A DNA stretch of 64,000 nt from Tilletia caries (GCA_032718865.1 JALUTQ010000007.1:930001-994000), one strand, 5' to 3'; positions 20,564-33,624 are shown, counted from the stretch's first letter. The notes: generated by a model not told the origin, from the letters alone. Translations and numbers: made by a program.

Positions 20564-21480
20564 CCTTGCTCCGTTGCTCCGTCCTTGCCTTTCTTCGCCC
20601 AGAAGACCTTGCGAATGCGAAGGACAAGTAGGTCAAGATAGAGCCGCTTCTTTCGATTCTTCTTGCCGTGGCGGGACGGCGTCTGTGGGGCCCGGATAAA
20701 CTCGGCCAATGAGTTTCATCGATAAGATAAGATAACTAACAAACAAAACCGCGGTGTATGTACGACCTTGTCAAGCCTGACCGCCTGACCGCTGACCGCC
20801 TCAACAGCGATGGGTGATGTCAAAGCGTTCACTGCCGATTGTTCTGCTGCGATCAGTCAGCGGCGTTACCACTGGTGCTGACTCTCCGGTGATCACAGTA
20901 GTTTTGGCCAGAGCGCGAACGAGATTTGCTTCGGCAACCGCTCACGAAAACTGCGACCGTTGAGGCGCTTTATTTCATCATCTATGTACTCACCTTTCCA
21001 CTCAGTGCTAGGAGGCAAACGTCTCCCTGTTGTGAAGCTGATGCTCTGTATCCGGAACCCGCTACTACTAGCAACTGTCCTGGCATCTGACTTTTATCCC
21101 ACACCTTTTCGTGCTGCTACGCATCGTCGTGCAGCAGTCACACATCTTAGGCCGTTGGTCCCAACGAATGCAAGGCGCTGCCACTCAGCTTCTACTCGCG
21201 AATGGTCTTTCTAGGCCTGCCTTGTGCGAGACGTCATCGGTGCCGTCGGCCACTAGGCGTGTCGCGATGGTCCAACATCTACGGCTTCCGTCCAGGCGAC
21301 CGAGGCCTCATATACGTGACCTTCCCTTACGACTTCTCCCAAGCGGCACCATCGGAGTCAGAAGCTGTCACTTCTCCATCGTGCAGCATCTTTCACCTTG
21401 CCACCCTTGACTTCGACTCTTCATCGATCAGCTGACCAACTACGCCTTGCTCGAGGTCACCCACTTCACTCCTCTCTCCA
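20564..21480. other. Divergent intergenic region upstream of the biotin gene
   Basis: About 0.9 kb between two divergently transcribed genes. It holds the GATA/CCAAT cluster annotated separately. Short frames (for example at 20960-21435) show no motif; the last 250 bases before 21481 look like a 5' leader. Confidence 0.4.
20705..20734. promoter_or_regulatory. CCAAT box and triple GATA cluster
   Basis: CCAAT at 20705-20709 is followed by GATAAGATAAGATAA at 20721-20735, three overlapping binding motifs for fungal GATA factors. It lies about 150 bases upstream of the biotin gene start and about 750 bases upstream of the + strand gene. Control by nitrogen- or iron-type GATA factors is an inference. 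Confidence 0.4.
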
Positions 21481-23560
21481 ATGCCGATCCGGCGTCAAAG
21501 CTCCAATAGCAACCTTCCCGACCCCAAGAGCGCCGATCAATCCTTGAATGCTCGGCAGGGTCTCCTCGTCCCTGCAGAAGATACTACAGGCTTGGCTCAG
21601 CCACCACCACCACCGCTGCCAGTTCCAGAGAATGCAGGCCAAATCCTTTCTAGCCTGCAGGTCCAGAATTCTCCCACCTCAATCCTGCTTCCCACCGATC
21701 TTCTCTCGCAACTAATCAGTGGGCCCACACCAGTTCCAACCCTGAGTTCTCCCACGTCGGTCTCGGCTTCACACCACTCGACCAGTCACAAATCCGAATC
21801 TGCTGTCCACACCGGCTCTCGCTCCAAGGATGGCGCCGATGACGGCCCAGTGCCCTTCAAGATTGTGTACCTCACCCCGCTCTTCATTCTCGTCGGCCTC
21901 TTTCTGATCTTTTCCGTCGGCGGCAAGATTTGGGGATCAGCATGGCGCTCGAAGCAACGTGAGCTCCGGCGTCGGCGCAAGCATCGCCAAAACCTTGAGA
22001 AGGACACCGAGCATCAAGCCCTGGATCCAGACGCAAGTGCAGATGGCCCCCACGCGCACAACTCGGACGACGAGGATCATCACAACATCCTCCCGCATCG
22101 TAAAAGGCTACAATACAAACGGAGTGAGCAACATCTTGTACCCGACGACGGAACCACAGGCGTACTCCATGCGTTCGGGGCTCGCATTCTCGGTACCAAG
22201 GGAACGCTTATCCCCCCTACCACTCGCGACCGCGCAGGAAACAAGTATTCGATGCCAGTGCAGTCGAATGGCTGGTGGAAGGTTCACATGAACCGAGCTA
22301 TGTCCAAAGCCGACCTTGAAGACGACGACGACGAAGATGATGATGATGACGATCACGATTTCAAATCTGGGCCGATGGCGGAGTCCAGCTTGGGCCTGAT
22401 TGTCACTGTCGCAAGACGGGCCACCGTAACTTCTGCGACGTCGCCTTTTGTCCAATCTCCCCCTGGAAGTCGCCCTGGATCGCCTTCAAAGCTCTCCCGC
22501 GCCGGATCCACGTACAGACCCGATTCTCCCACCCGTCAAAGTAAACCCGGCACCTCCTACTTCCCGTATACGGAGGGTGACGCACAGTCGATCATCGTCC
22601 ATTCTCCTCCCGCAAGTCCGACGAAGGAGGACGAGCCAATGCGCTGGCAGTGTCGCTCGGCGATCTCGTCCACCACCCGCGGTACTTCCGTCTCGCGCTC
22701 CGACTCCATGTCCACCGATAACTCCCGCCAATCTCCTTCGCGCAAGGCAACGCAACGTCGCAACGCTGGAAGACGTCAGGACTCTGTCGTTGAAATTGAA
22801 ACCATCGCCGAACCTGCTCCGGCGCGTCTGCCGACCGAGCTGAGGATCGGAGTGAACACATCGGTGATGAACCCTCTCGACAAGTCGTCTGCACCATCGT
22901 CTCCGATCAAACGTCACTTCGATCAATCCCTCTTCCTCGCCTCGCCCACAGCAGAGTCGTACGGCCTGCAGCCGGCACTCAAGCTGAAGAAGGCAGCCTC
23001 TACATCCTCGAGCCCTTCAGCTTCTCGCACGAATTCGGAGCGCAGTGCACGAAGCGCTGTCACGACCACCTCGGAAGGTCAGAGCTCCGTCACAACTTCG
23101 TCCTCCAAACGTTCCGAATCTCCGCAGCGTCGCGCCGCTCTCGCTCGTCGTTCACCCAACAAGCTGCGTTCTCCCGCCCGTCCGATGGGACGAGAGGGAT
23201 CCGAAACTGGCACTGGCGACGAAGACGTTGAAGAAGACGACGAGGCGAAACTCCTTCGTGCCTTGACGAGCCCGCCGCTCCGTGCGCGTGGACGCACGCA
23301 GGAAGGCCCCTTTGCGGACTCCACAGATAACAGTCCCAGGCGAGCCCGCACAGCGGACAACCCTGCGTTTGCGGGAAAGAAGCTCCGCACCCCTGCCGAG
23401 AAGACTCGCGAACGCATGCTGGCACTTCAAAGTGCACAATGTGAGTCAAAGCCTCTTCACTGTACCCTCTTTGAGTATGAGGCTGACCTCTACCCTCACT
23501 CTTGCCCTTACCTCAGCTTTGATTGACGAAGGACTATCGACTCGCGCTGCCGACCCCTAA
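21481..23560 (+). CDS. Single-pass membrane protein with long disordered tail, unknown
   Basis: Exon 1 is 21481-23440 and exon 2 is 23517-23560; they join in phase to 667 residues ending SLIDEGLSTRAADP. Residues 1-125 are Pro/Ser-rich. Residues about 126-149 (VYLTPLFILVGLFLIFSVGG) form one transmembrane helix, followed by a strongly basic patch (RSKQRELRRRRKHRQ), so the long C-terminal part is predicted to be cytoplasmic. That part carries an acidic run of Asp/Glu near residue 280-292, a short conserved-looking RILGTKGTLIPPTTRDRAGN, and many SP/TP sites. There is no signal peptide. The architecture resembles fungal wall-stress sensors or plasma-membrane adaptors only in outline; the family is not recognised. 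Confidence 0.8.
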
Positions 23561-24056
23561 CGCTAACGACAACGGACTTGACCTCAATTTGCGAATTCTT
23601 ACGCATGTTTTCCTTGATCTATCTGCCCCGTCCTGAATGCGTGTGTACCTCTTTCGAATCAATTCATCGCAGCCAGGCATCCTCAGCGCCTCAGCATTCG
23701 ATTTCTAGCTGCATCCAAAAGTCCAAACCTATTGAGCATGAGGAAAGGCCGCATAGGGCAACAGCTTTTGTCTGCTGGATCTCAGAACGAACCACATCAT
23801 CTTGGCAGTCGATGAAGCGATGAAGGTCGATGCGTCGATGTCCCTTTGAAGGGTATCATCGCGCGACATTAACTTGCACTTCCGTCCCCTGACGCTGTCC
23901 ACAACGCTCACCCCGACTGCAAGGACACAGTATGTATTAGTGAATCAAGGAATGATGCATTTGAAAACGAAAGCAGCAAGGAAACAAGCACAACAAAGTA
24001 TGAGAGTAATAATACGTAAAAGAAAGAGGACGGTGTACCGCTGACGATCCCGTCGC
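23561..24056. other. Convergent intergenic region
   Basis: Region of 496 bases between the stop codons of two convergent genes. No supported gene or repeat is seen. Confidence 0.4.
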
Positions 24057-27000
24057 TCAGATGTACCATTCAGAGGCAGCCCGTTTCCCGTTCCCATTCA
24101 GAAGCTCCCGTATCTCTTTGGACGCCGTGCGGGAGCGAGGTGGTTTTGATCCAGCGGGACTCTCGAGAAGCTTGCTCTTGCTCCGCTGGACCAGTGGAGT
24201 GCCTTGTAACATCGCCATGTCCGCCTCGATCGTCTGCCTCCGTGGTTTGCGCTGTGCCGGTACCGAAAGACCACCCGCCGAGCTCGACTCCGCCGCTTCT
24301 GGAATCAGGACGGAGATAGGACTCGGCCGGGAGGAGCCATGGGTGGCCATGAGGTCGTACTTGCTCGTCTTGCCGCTGCATACCGACATCCCATCGTCCG
24401 ACCGTCCAACGTCGCTCTGGGTGCGAGTCCGGAGCGCGTAGTCACCCACGTACGGCTGACCGATCATCAGGCCTTTCACCGACCCCTGACGCATCAACGG
24501 TCGGTTCTCCTGCATTGACGCTGCTGTCGATCGCACACTTCCGTCTCGAGATAGGATCGAGCCACAGATGGGCGAGCCGGACCTGGCTGAGCTGTACTCG
24601 GAGGCGACAGAGGGCGATTGCGACCAAGGATTCGGAAGGTCGCGAGCCTGTTGCGGCACCGGCAGTGGTCTTGTGCCGTTACTCGAGTCTGCAAGTTGCA
24701 GATCGGGAATCGGGAGCGCCGGCGTCTCTGGTAGAGGAGAGTCCGGTATCGAGCTTGTCCTCTTCAAGGGCGAGGAAGACACCGTCGCCAACGAACCCCT
24801 CTTCCGCAGCTTGTCGGAATTTTCACCGTGCTGGACCAGCTCGTCGATAATCTGCTGCTGTGCACCCAGTCGTTCCTTCCACTTGTCTACGCTGCCCTCG
24901 AGATCGGCCATAAGGATCCGTTGGGACGCGATAACCTGGTTCAACCGGGCAATCTCTTCCCGCTCGGCCTTGACCGCATCTTCGACAGTAAGTGCACTCG
25001 GGTCGCCTGGTCGTCCTCCAATCCTATGCGCTCCCTGCGCAATGGACGAGTCGCCTTCGTACTTCTTCCATTCTCGCATGGATCCCATGGATTCTGCGCG
25101 TTGAGGGCGACCAGCGATCAATGATGTGGGAATCGAGGTACCGCGAATGGGGACTGGTCGCTCGAGTGATGTCTGGCCCAGTGCCATCATTGTGCGAGTA
25201 CGGTGGAAGGCCAGAGGAACTGGAAACCTCGAAGGACTCGATCCAGCCTCAGAGCCGGGCCGATTCCAGGTCGCAGTAACGTCCTGCGAGAGTTTACTCG
25301 GACTCCGAGTCGGCGAACTGGAAACGGGAATCGACGGGAGCGGTCGCGTCTTCTTATTCCTCTCCTCCGCAAGCTCGCGGGTGAGAGCATCGATCCTGGT
25401 CGCTTGCTCGTCCACCTGCATCTGCAGCTCGACGAAGCCCTCCATCTTCTCCGCGATGGTTGGCGTAGGCGACGAGCGTTTGCTCTCGTTTTCCGCACCT
25501 GCGTTGCTCCGGAGTTCTTGTTCTGCCTGTGCTAGCTTGGCTTCGAGGTCGCGAATCTGAGCTGCCATTGTCGCATTCTTTTGCTGCAGTTCAGTTGTTT
25601 GCGCATGCGAGGATGGTGGATCGGAAAGAGTCCGCAGGCTTGCATTCGATGGGGTTGGAGTTGGGAGCGGACGAGACGTCTTCGAAGGCGAGAACTGCGG
25701 GTTTCCGGGTATGGGTAGTGGGCGGGGAGATGGCGGCGGCGCACGTTCTCGCTCCGCCAGCAGAGCTTCACGTCGAGCGAGAGACCTCTCCTTCTCTTCG
25801 ATTTCGAGCCTGCGCCGTTGGAACTCCATTGGATCGCTCATCTGTTTGGCTCCGCCCCTCTTCTTCGACTGAGTGAGTTCAAGCTCGAGCGCACTCGACC
25901 TTGCCCTGTACTCTTCCAAGTCCCCGCGCATCCGGGCAAGCTCGCTTGCCTCGCCCCGATATCTCTCGGCAGCCTGCTCCGCGTCCCGCCTCGCTCGCTC
26001 GGAGTCAGAGATTTGAGTCTCCATCTGTTGACGATACCGCTCCAGCTCGTTTTCCGCGTCCGTTTTTGCCTTGCTCAGCCGTTCTACTTCCTCCTTTAGC
26101 TCGTTTGATGAGTTGTCCGTGTTGGAAGTCTCTCGGAAGCGGCTGACAAGCTGAAGCAGTCTGATCTCCTCATCCAGACGGGTCTGGAACCGGGTGGCCT
26201 CCTCTTCTAACCGCTCCTCGTAGCGCGCCGTCTCGGTTTCGAGCTCGGCCTGTGCTTGCTCTTTTGCCTCGCGTTCTGTGTCAGCAGCGACCTCGAGTTG
26301 GTCCCGCTGTTCGAGAGCTTCTTCGAGAGCGTCTCGATATTCATCTCGCTCCGTCTTGATCCTGAGCCAGCCTGCTTCCGCTTCGTCCATCTCCCGCTCA
26401 TGTGCAGCAATCTGGTTCTGCAGTGCCGCATTCCGGGCTTCGAGGGAGGAAATCGTTGCTCGCTGGTTCGTCTCGGTAGACTTGTGAGTGTCCCTCGCGT
26501 CGCGTAAGCCACGCCGTAATAGAGCCAGATCGCCTTCGACCACTGAGCTTCGGAAGTTGGTTGACTTGGATGGCGACGGGCCGGTCGGGTCAGCCGGTCC
26601 AAGATTAGATGAGCTTTGTTCGAATGGAGGTAGACGCGCCGTACTGCCGAAAACGTCGTTAAGGTCTTTAACCTTCGGGCTGGCTCCCAGCGGAAGGGCG
26701 GATTCCGTCAGTCGTCCTTTCCTCCATCTAGGCGACTGTCCCACATCAAGCATCCCGCTGCTATCCGAATCAGACTCTGTGCGCATCCTTTGGCCGGTGA
26801 GGATGAGTCGGGTGAGATGGTCGATCTGACCTTTGAGCTCAGATCGTTTGAGCGTCATCTCTTTGACCTCCATCTCCGTCTCCGCCTTCTGCATTCCGAG
26901 GGCCTCCAGCGCCTTCTTGTGGACTTCATGTTCCGTCGCCAGGTTGATCGTGGACGGGTTTGATGTGATGCCTGCCACATCTTTGCTGTCGAGCTCTTTG

Positions 27001-28378
27001 CGGAGTTGGTCCAGCTCTTGCCGGTACCGCTTCAGCAGCGCCTTGTCGTCCATGATGCTTCCGCGCTTGGCATGACTGACGACCATCTTGCAGCGTTTCC
27101 CGAAGGACAACGTGGACAGAGCTTCCACAGCGTGCTCGGGGAGTGTCGACATCGTACAGATGACGGCAACGCGGGCATTTCCTCCCAGGGATGTCTGCAA
27201 AATGCGAGTGAGCTTGGAGTCTCGGTAGGGAACGTGGTTCGCGTTCGTTGAGCTTGAAGCAGCCGAGCTTTCCGAAGCGCCATTTTCGGTGAGCTTTGAA
27301 ATCACTGTGCCGAGGGTCAATAAGGACTTGTTGATCTGTGAGATGGAATAAGCCGTTCAGCAGTTGCAGGGCCAGACTGTGCGGCAAAGTTCATGATTGA
27401 CTCACAAATGCGCCTTCCTTCCTCCGCTCGATTTGCGTAGCGGCACGTTCGGAGCCCGCAAGGTCGATCAGATTCAACTGACTGAGCCTGACTTCCTTCC
27501 CAGCCGCCGCCGCATCCTTATCCCTGCTCTCGATTGTGACCTGGAGAACACAATGACTTCGACTGCTGTGCTCATTCCAGTCGGTGGCGCCAATGTGTCG
27601 ACTGTCCTGTCCCTTCGCGATGAGGGACATCACGTCGTCTGTTGATGTGACAATCTCCTCTTGCAGGCCAGCAATGGTGACGCGGCCCTTTTCCTCCACG
27701 ATGCGAAGTTGACCGCCAGCTTGAGCAAGATGTGTACGGCCGCCCTTGATGGGAGATGCTGGAGTCGGCCGATCGGCGAGGAGATCTTTGAGCTGTTCGT
27801 TGTAAAGCTCTAGATAACTGACACGGACGAGGAACTCGCGTGCGTTGTCCTGTTGAAGAGTTGGGAGGCACGAAGGGAAATAGGGACGTTCAGAATCTGC
27901 CAAGTGAAGCTCGCATAGCATGCTGAAGAACACTCACGTCTGCGATGGTACGGAAGATCTCATTGATTGCACGAGGTATCACACCTGGCTCGGAATCTGT
28001 ACCGGACATGGTGTACGTCTTCCCACTTGATGTTTGACCATAGGCAAAGACGGTTCCATTGTAGCCATCGACCACCGCGTTGACAATGGGCGCAATGTTT
28101 GAGTCGAAGAGGTCGGCAGTCGTTTGAGCGGGTGAAAGGACGGAGTCGAATTTGAAAGAGTAGGTCTGGTTCGCATCGGCTGCGCCGCTGCTGCCTCGCT
28201 TTGCGCGGGATGGATGCGTTTCCGTGGCTACGATCGAGTTTGTGCTGTGGTCGAGTTTCCAGATTCCCTTGCCTGAGCTGAGCTCGCCGGCGTCGCCAGC
28301 TGCGTTGCCTGCGCTGCGTATGCGGACGCAGACGACAAAGTTCTGCGCTGCGCTGTTTGTTGACTTGTCGGCACTCAT
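24057..28378 (-). CDS. Kinesin-7 family motor (CENP-E/Kip2/Tea2 type)
   Basis: Exons 28378-27938, 27849-27406 and 27335-24057 give 1387 residues. The N-terminal motor starts with FVVCVRIRS; the P-loop GQTSSGKT is at 114-121, switch I NEHSSRSH at 239-246 and switch II DLAGSE at 276-281, followed by HVPYRDSKLTRILQTSLGGN. The GQTSSGKT form of the P-loop, with S in place of the usual G or T, is typical of kinesin-7. A long coiled-coil region follows (about residues 390-760), then a Ser/Pro-rich tail with basic clusters. Family members move toward microtubule plus ends and deliver polarity or dynamics factors. Loop insertions (SSGAADAN near residue 65, ASSSTNAN in the motor) are species-specific extras. 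Confidence 0.95.
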
Positions 28379-29016
28379 GCTTCCTAGCGGTTTGTGCGGG
28401 TGTGGGCTCGCTGGGATGCGGGTGTGAGTGCCGCCCGTGCGAATGCGATGCTTTCTTGATGAATGTCCTGTTCTGTCCGGAACTTTGTCTTCCTGTCGAG
28501 GTGAAGGTCCTCCAACAAGAGTAAGTTGGGCGAGAGAGCGAGGGAGAAGCTCGAGTGGTACTCGTAATTATATGTAAACAGTAAACAACAACACCGACTC
28601 ACGCTCCCGATCTTGACGCGGTAGGCGCCTACGCGGTGTTGACTTGACGCGAAAGGCTCCGAGCGACACTGCAGTCTCATAAGTCAGACTACGTGTCCAG
28701 ACCCCAGGCTTCAGACTTCAGGCTTCAGGCTTCAGGCTTCAGGCTTCAGGGCCCAACAGTCATTCCCTGCCGGAAGACTCGCTCACGAGTCACGAGTCAC
28801 GAGTCACGACGCCGTCTCCGTGACGAGTTACCTCGGTGACTTCTACAATCTACATGTCCACCTTGTTCCCTGCAAACGCGTCGCAACAATGTCACGTGAT
28901 TCAACCATCGACCGTGCTCCACCGCTCCACCCCAGCCACCCGCTTGAAACTTCTCGCACTGCCGCAGCCCGCAGGTGTCGTCCGCACGAACGTTCATCAC
29001 TCAGACAGCTAAGAAC
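28379..29016. promoter_or_regulatory. Divergent promoter region between kinesin-7 and DENR, with short tandem repeats
   Basis: Region of 638 bases between two divergent starts. A TCACGTGA palindrome (bHLH/E-box type) lies at 28892-28899, about 120 bases before the DENR start. Two 7-base tandem arrays lie in the middle: AGGCTTC (one copy AGACTTC) repeated about six times at 28706-28750, and TCACGAG repeated four times at about 28782-28810. Confidence 0.5.
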
Positions 29017-29880
29017 ATGGCAGACCAGGCAACAACATCAACCGAGGTCGAGGGCCCGCAGGCTCCGCCTCCCAAGGAAGTCTTGTACTGTGGCGTGTGC
29101 ACGTGGCCGGTCGAGTACTGCGAGTTCGGCGCGTCCGCATCGAAGTGTCGTGCTTGGCTCGAACAATCTCACCCCGACATATACGGCACGATCTGGTCCG
29201 AGGAGGCGATCCAGAAAGGTCTCGAGAATCTGTCTACCAAGCAGGCCGACGATCTCAAGAAGGACGTCGAGAAGAAGGAGCGCAAGGCAGAGGCGAAGGC
29301 GGAGAAGGATCGAGCACAAAGAGCGGTAGGTACAGCATCTCATGCACTTCAGGCGTTCTCTTGACGGCACAGCTTAGCATGATACCCCTTCCATGTACTC
29401 CCACAGGGCTCCCGCATCGTTCTGACAAAAACACAGCGCACAAAGAAAAAGGCGACGACGAGCATCTTCGGTCTTCACCACTTTCAACCGCCATTACCTA
29501 CTCTCAAGGTTGTAGCAAAAGGGTGAGTGGGCAGCTTAATTCTGGAAGAGGGCTGCTGTCATTGCGATGGAAAATCCTTCAAAAATGACCTTTAATCGCT
29601 TACTGCCCTTGTCAATATCTTCAGACTATCATCAAGATTGGCAACAGGCGCGTCGGTCAGCAAGTCGACGCAAAACCCGCAGATCGACGAAATCGTGATC
29701 CAGGGTGATGTTGCCGACGATGTCCGACGCATGATTCTCGAGCGCATCAAGCCATTCAACGAGCTACCTGCAGGCGAGGCCGCCGGCGGTGTGAGCGAGA
29801 AGAATGTGGTCATTGAGGAAGCGAAGAAGAAGAAGGATGACGCCGCCGACAAGGAGGGCGAAGGTGGAGACGACGATTAG
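29017..29880 (+). CDS. TMA22: Density-regulated protein / translation machinery-associated protein 22
   Basis: Exons 29017-29325, 29437-29522 and 29625-29880 join in phase to 216 residues, near the usual length. The N-terminal zinc-binding start VLYCGVCTWPVEYCEF, with CxxC and further Cys, is the DENR signature, followed by a KKERKAEAKAEK helix. The SUI1 domain spans exons 2-3: TKKKATTSIFGLHHF, LATGASVSK and IDEIVIQGDVADDV. DENR works with MCT-1/Tma20 on the 40S subunit in re-initiation and in recycling of post-termination complexes. An in-frame upstream ATG at 28975 would add 14 residues; 29017 is chosen because the family domain starts soon after it. Confidence 0.93.
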
Positions 29881-30294
29881 CGGCGAGACGGTATCTGTGC
29901 GCAGAACTGGCCATCGCTTGTGTGTAGAAGTCACGGGTTGTTCCTGGGGCCCATCGGTCAAGCTCACCTCGAGCCGATCGAATGAACTGCAATGCATTCA
30001 TGCACAATGCACTACGCTCCTCTCGACGAGGCCGCGAACCTTCTGGGCGATCTGGTCCTCCATCGTATGAACTGCGAGCTGCACATTCTGGCTGAGCATG
30101 AATCGTATGTATCGGACGCCTGAGAGAGAACGAGAGAGCCATTTTCCTCAGGATGCGCCAGTGCGAGCCTGACAGTGACGTAGGTCGAAGAAGGGAACCT
30201 TCTTGCTTCTAGACATCCAGAAAGCCGACAACGAGCAACTTAGTAAGGACGACAGAGACAGGCAAGAACACGCGCTCCAAGCTCATCCCTGAAG
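29881..30294. other. Intergenic, tandem + strand genes
   Basis: Region of 414 bases holding the 3' end of DENR and the promoter of RIM20. No separate feature is recognised. Confidence 0.35.
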
Positions 30295-33200
30295 ATGTCG
30301 GCGCGCAACATGCTGGCTGTGCCGGGCAAGTCGACCAAGTCGGTCACCAGGACGCTGTCTGAGGCAGTCCGGGCGCATATCGCACACAACCACATCGATG
30401 GCCACCCAGACACGTTCAAGACAGACATCGCGACCCTCTGCAAGCTCAGGGACAAGTGTCTCTCGCTTGAGCTCCACACTCTCTCGGCCCAGGATGCCAT
30501 TCGGTGAGCTTGCGTTGCGTGGTGTTGCTTTACCACAGCATTTATGCGTCTGACGTTGCCTTCCTTCATTCGCAGGTATTATGCTCAGCTCGTCTTCGTG
30601 AGCACAAAGCTGCCGGAAGAGGTGAGAGCTTGTTGGACGCCTTCGCCGTGCTGCGCTTGTGTGCGTCACAAGTTTTGCTGATGTGTCTCTCCGCCACGTA
30701 GCTCGAGGTAACCTTCCCATGGCCCATCTCCTTCCCTCCCTCTATACCTTCCTGGACGAGCAGCATCGCATCTTCCACAGCAGCCTTGGTCGCTGGCGAG
30801 CCCGATAGCAAGAAGGCATACGCGACTGCCACTATCATCGCCCATCCCAGCCTTCTGTACGAGCGCGCCAATGTTCTCTTCGCTCTGGGGGCCCTTCACT
30901 CCGCTTTGGGCAACAATGAGCAGCGCGGACAGGTGGAGAGCATAAAGAGGGCCATCAAACACTTCGAGGTACGTATGCAAAGAATCTCTCCTCAGAGCAG
31001 AGAAAGAAGAATGGCTGAGCCCTCCATTTGTGCATATTCCAGACTGCCGCTGGCATTTTCTCCCACATCTCCGAAAATGTTAGTCCTCAGCTGCGACATC
31101 TCCGACCGGCCTCTCCAGACTTCAACTCGGAGCTCCTACGTGCTCTCAAAGACCTCATGCTGGCCCAAGCTATGGAATGTGCCTGGCAGCGTGCTGTGCT
31201 CAGTAAGTCTTGCCAGCTATCAGGATTGCCTAATGCGGGATCCAGGCTTACATATGGCTTCTTACGCCTGCAGACAACATGAAGGACTCTACAATAGCAC
31301 GCTTGGCAGTCACGGTCGCTGAGCTGTATGAGTCCGCTTTGGATCACGTTGAGAGAGCTAAGGCCTCTTTAAATGCCAGCGAGGGTGAGACAGGCTGCGA
31401 ATTTCCAAATGTGAGTTGCGCGTCTATGACCATTGCTGCTGTTCCAAATGCAAAGTGCTCACCATATATTCGTTCTTTCCCAGCACTGGGTCGCGCACAT
31501 GACAGTGAAGCGGTGGCACTTCGCGGCTGCTGCACAGTATCGCAAGAGCTGTGACGACCTGGCCTCAAACAGGTAAGCACATAAGCGCATTGATACTGAA
31601 GTCGCTCAGCTTATCTGACCAATTTAACCATGTTTTTAACTAGGTACGGTGACGAACTTGGACGCCTTAAGATAGCAGAAGAAAGCGTCAAGAAAGCTCT
31701 CGAAGCTTCGAAGCGCATCGGTCTGGCCGACGCCCTCAAAACAGACCTCAAAGGCTTGCAGGAAAAGATCGTAGACAACATCAAGCGCGGAACCAAAGAC
31801 AACGACTTGATCTATCTGGAGCCTGTAACATCGGCTTCCAACCTGCCGGCGCTGGCAGCAGTGAAGGACATGGTCAAGGCTGACGTTCCGCCAGAGATCA
31901 AGGATCCCATCTCACGGCTACGGGACAATGATCTCGGGAGACCTTTGTTCGCCGAGTTGGCTCCACTTGGAGTGCATCTTGCCATCAGTGTTTACGAGGA
32001 TCGCAAGCACACCTTTGTTCGTGACCAGGTGGTGAGGCGGAGGGATGAGCTCGATGAGATAGCAGCAAGGTGAGCCTGGTGATTGTCATAGATTCACTTT
32101 TTCTAGCCACTGACCTTGTTCTGGCTGTAATTCAGCACCCTCAACTCGCTCGGCTTGCCTGGATCACTGCAGGCTCAAGAGCAACCAATGGGCCTGCCGC
32201 CGGGTCTGTTGGAAAATAGCGAAAAAGTGCAGTCAGCCGGCGGGATATCCTACCTTCTCCAACTCCGCAATGACGTCCTCCGACAGTCCGAGCTCTCCGG
32301 CTCCCTTCTGGACGAGATCAGACGCATCCTGGAAGAAGAGAGTGCTGAAGACGCTTCGGTTCGAGCGAGATACTCAACCAAGATCTGGACACGGCCGCCG
32401 AGCGACGAGGCGGCGGGCGAGTACCGCCATGATCTGGACAACCACTTCGAGGTGTTCCAGCAGGCGGCGGCGAGCGACCGTCTCGTGCAAGAGAAGCTAG
32501 AGGAATGGGAGGATAGGATTAGTGTCCTTGAGGGCGGAAAGGTGAGTTCCCAGCCAGTCTGCTTGTGTCAGCGATGATGTCATTTTTGAATGATTTCTTT
32601 GCTTTTTGCAGGAGGCTCTGGAGGCAAACGTACCGAAACCAGCTAGCAGCAGCAGCAGTTCGGCATCTATGGTCCAGCAGCCTCAAATCTTGGCAGCACG
32701 AGCACTGCGACGCGAGCTAGAAGCACTCGAGGACATTCAGTTCACTCGCGCTGCCATCGTGAGCGAGGCGCAACGTGAAGAGACAACCGACGACATTCGA
32801 CCCCTCGTGCTACAGGAAGCAGCAGCTCTCTCTCAGCGAATGGGTGCGAGTGGGAACTCGCAGCCTCTCGAGATAACCGCTGCGGACTTTGAGAGTCTCT
32901 TCGAACAAGAGATGAAGAAGTATTCGCGCTTTTCCCAAGAGCTCGAGGCAAATGCGAGCTCGCAAGAGGAGAACCTGGAGATGATCGGGGTGAGTTGTTC
33001 GGAACTGCTCGCCTCTCTCCAACTTCCCCTTCCTTTCTTCTGACACGTTCCTTCTGTCATCTCCTCGAATGCTCATACAGAAACAAAACAAGGACTTTGT
33101 CGCCGCGCGAAAGCTGGACACGACGGCAAAGCGGAGAGCGCAAGCACTCCAAAATCTGGACGCCGCTTACCACAAGTTCAATGAAATTCGCAGAAATCTC

Positions 33201-33624
33201 GCTGATGGTTTGGAGGTGAGTCGAGCAAAACGCTTGTGCCCGCAGCAAGGGTGGCCCGCTCACTTATATACGTCATCTTGACTTGTCACAGTTTTACAAT
33301 CAACTCACTCGCACCTTGAGTGTGCGAAGAGACCAAGTCCGGGTGAGTGGATCCGCTCGAACAGCTGCCAGAATCCACAATCTGGTCAATCCTGACACCC
33401 CCCATCTTGTTCCCTTTTCGGCGGTCGGTTCCTACCAGCAATGGACCTACAGCCGACACACTGACGTTGCGCAGCTCTCGACTGCATTCGCTAATGTTGC
33501 CCTCGGCTCAGCAGATCTCGAGCCTACACCTCGAGGATCGCCAGGCCGGCCAGCTCAAGGGCGTACAAATCTGCCTCCGCCGGGAGGGATGTGGGGCGGG
33601 GGACAGATTCGATTTGCAGACTAG
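30295..33624 (+). CDS. RIM20: pH-response regulator palA/RIM20, BRO1-domain protein
   Basis: Twelve exons, beginning 30295-30503, 30576-30621 and 30702-30968 and ending 33292-33342 and 33439-33624, sum to 829 residues with every junction in phase. The N-terminal half is a BRO1 domain: YYAQLVFVSTKLPEE, ANVLFALGALHSALG, IKHFETAAGIFSHI and AHMTVKRWHFAAAAQYRKS. A coiled-coil V domain follows. The C-terminus LPPPGGMWGGGQIRFAD resembles the G-x-W-(x)n-I-x-F ending of PalA/Rim20 and separates it from the vacuolar-sorting Bro1/ALIX form. Rim20 binds the ESCRT-III protein Snf7 and the YPxL sites of the PacC/Rim101 transcription factor, bringing it to its protease under alkaline pH. Acidic low-complexity inserts are few. 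Confidence 0.9.

Noticed and set aside
28975..29016. Upstream in-frame start of DENR adding 14 residues
   Set aside because: The conserved domain begins soon after the second ATG; the longer form cannot be excluded but is not needed.
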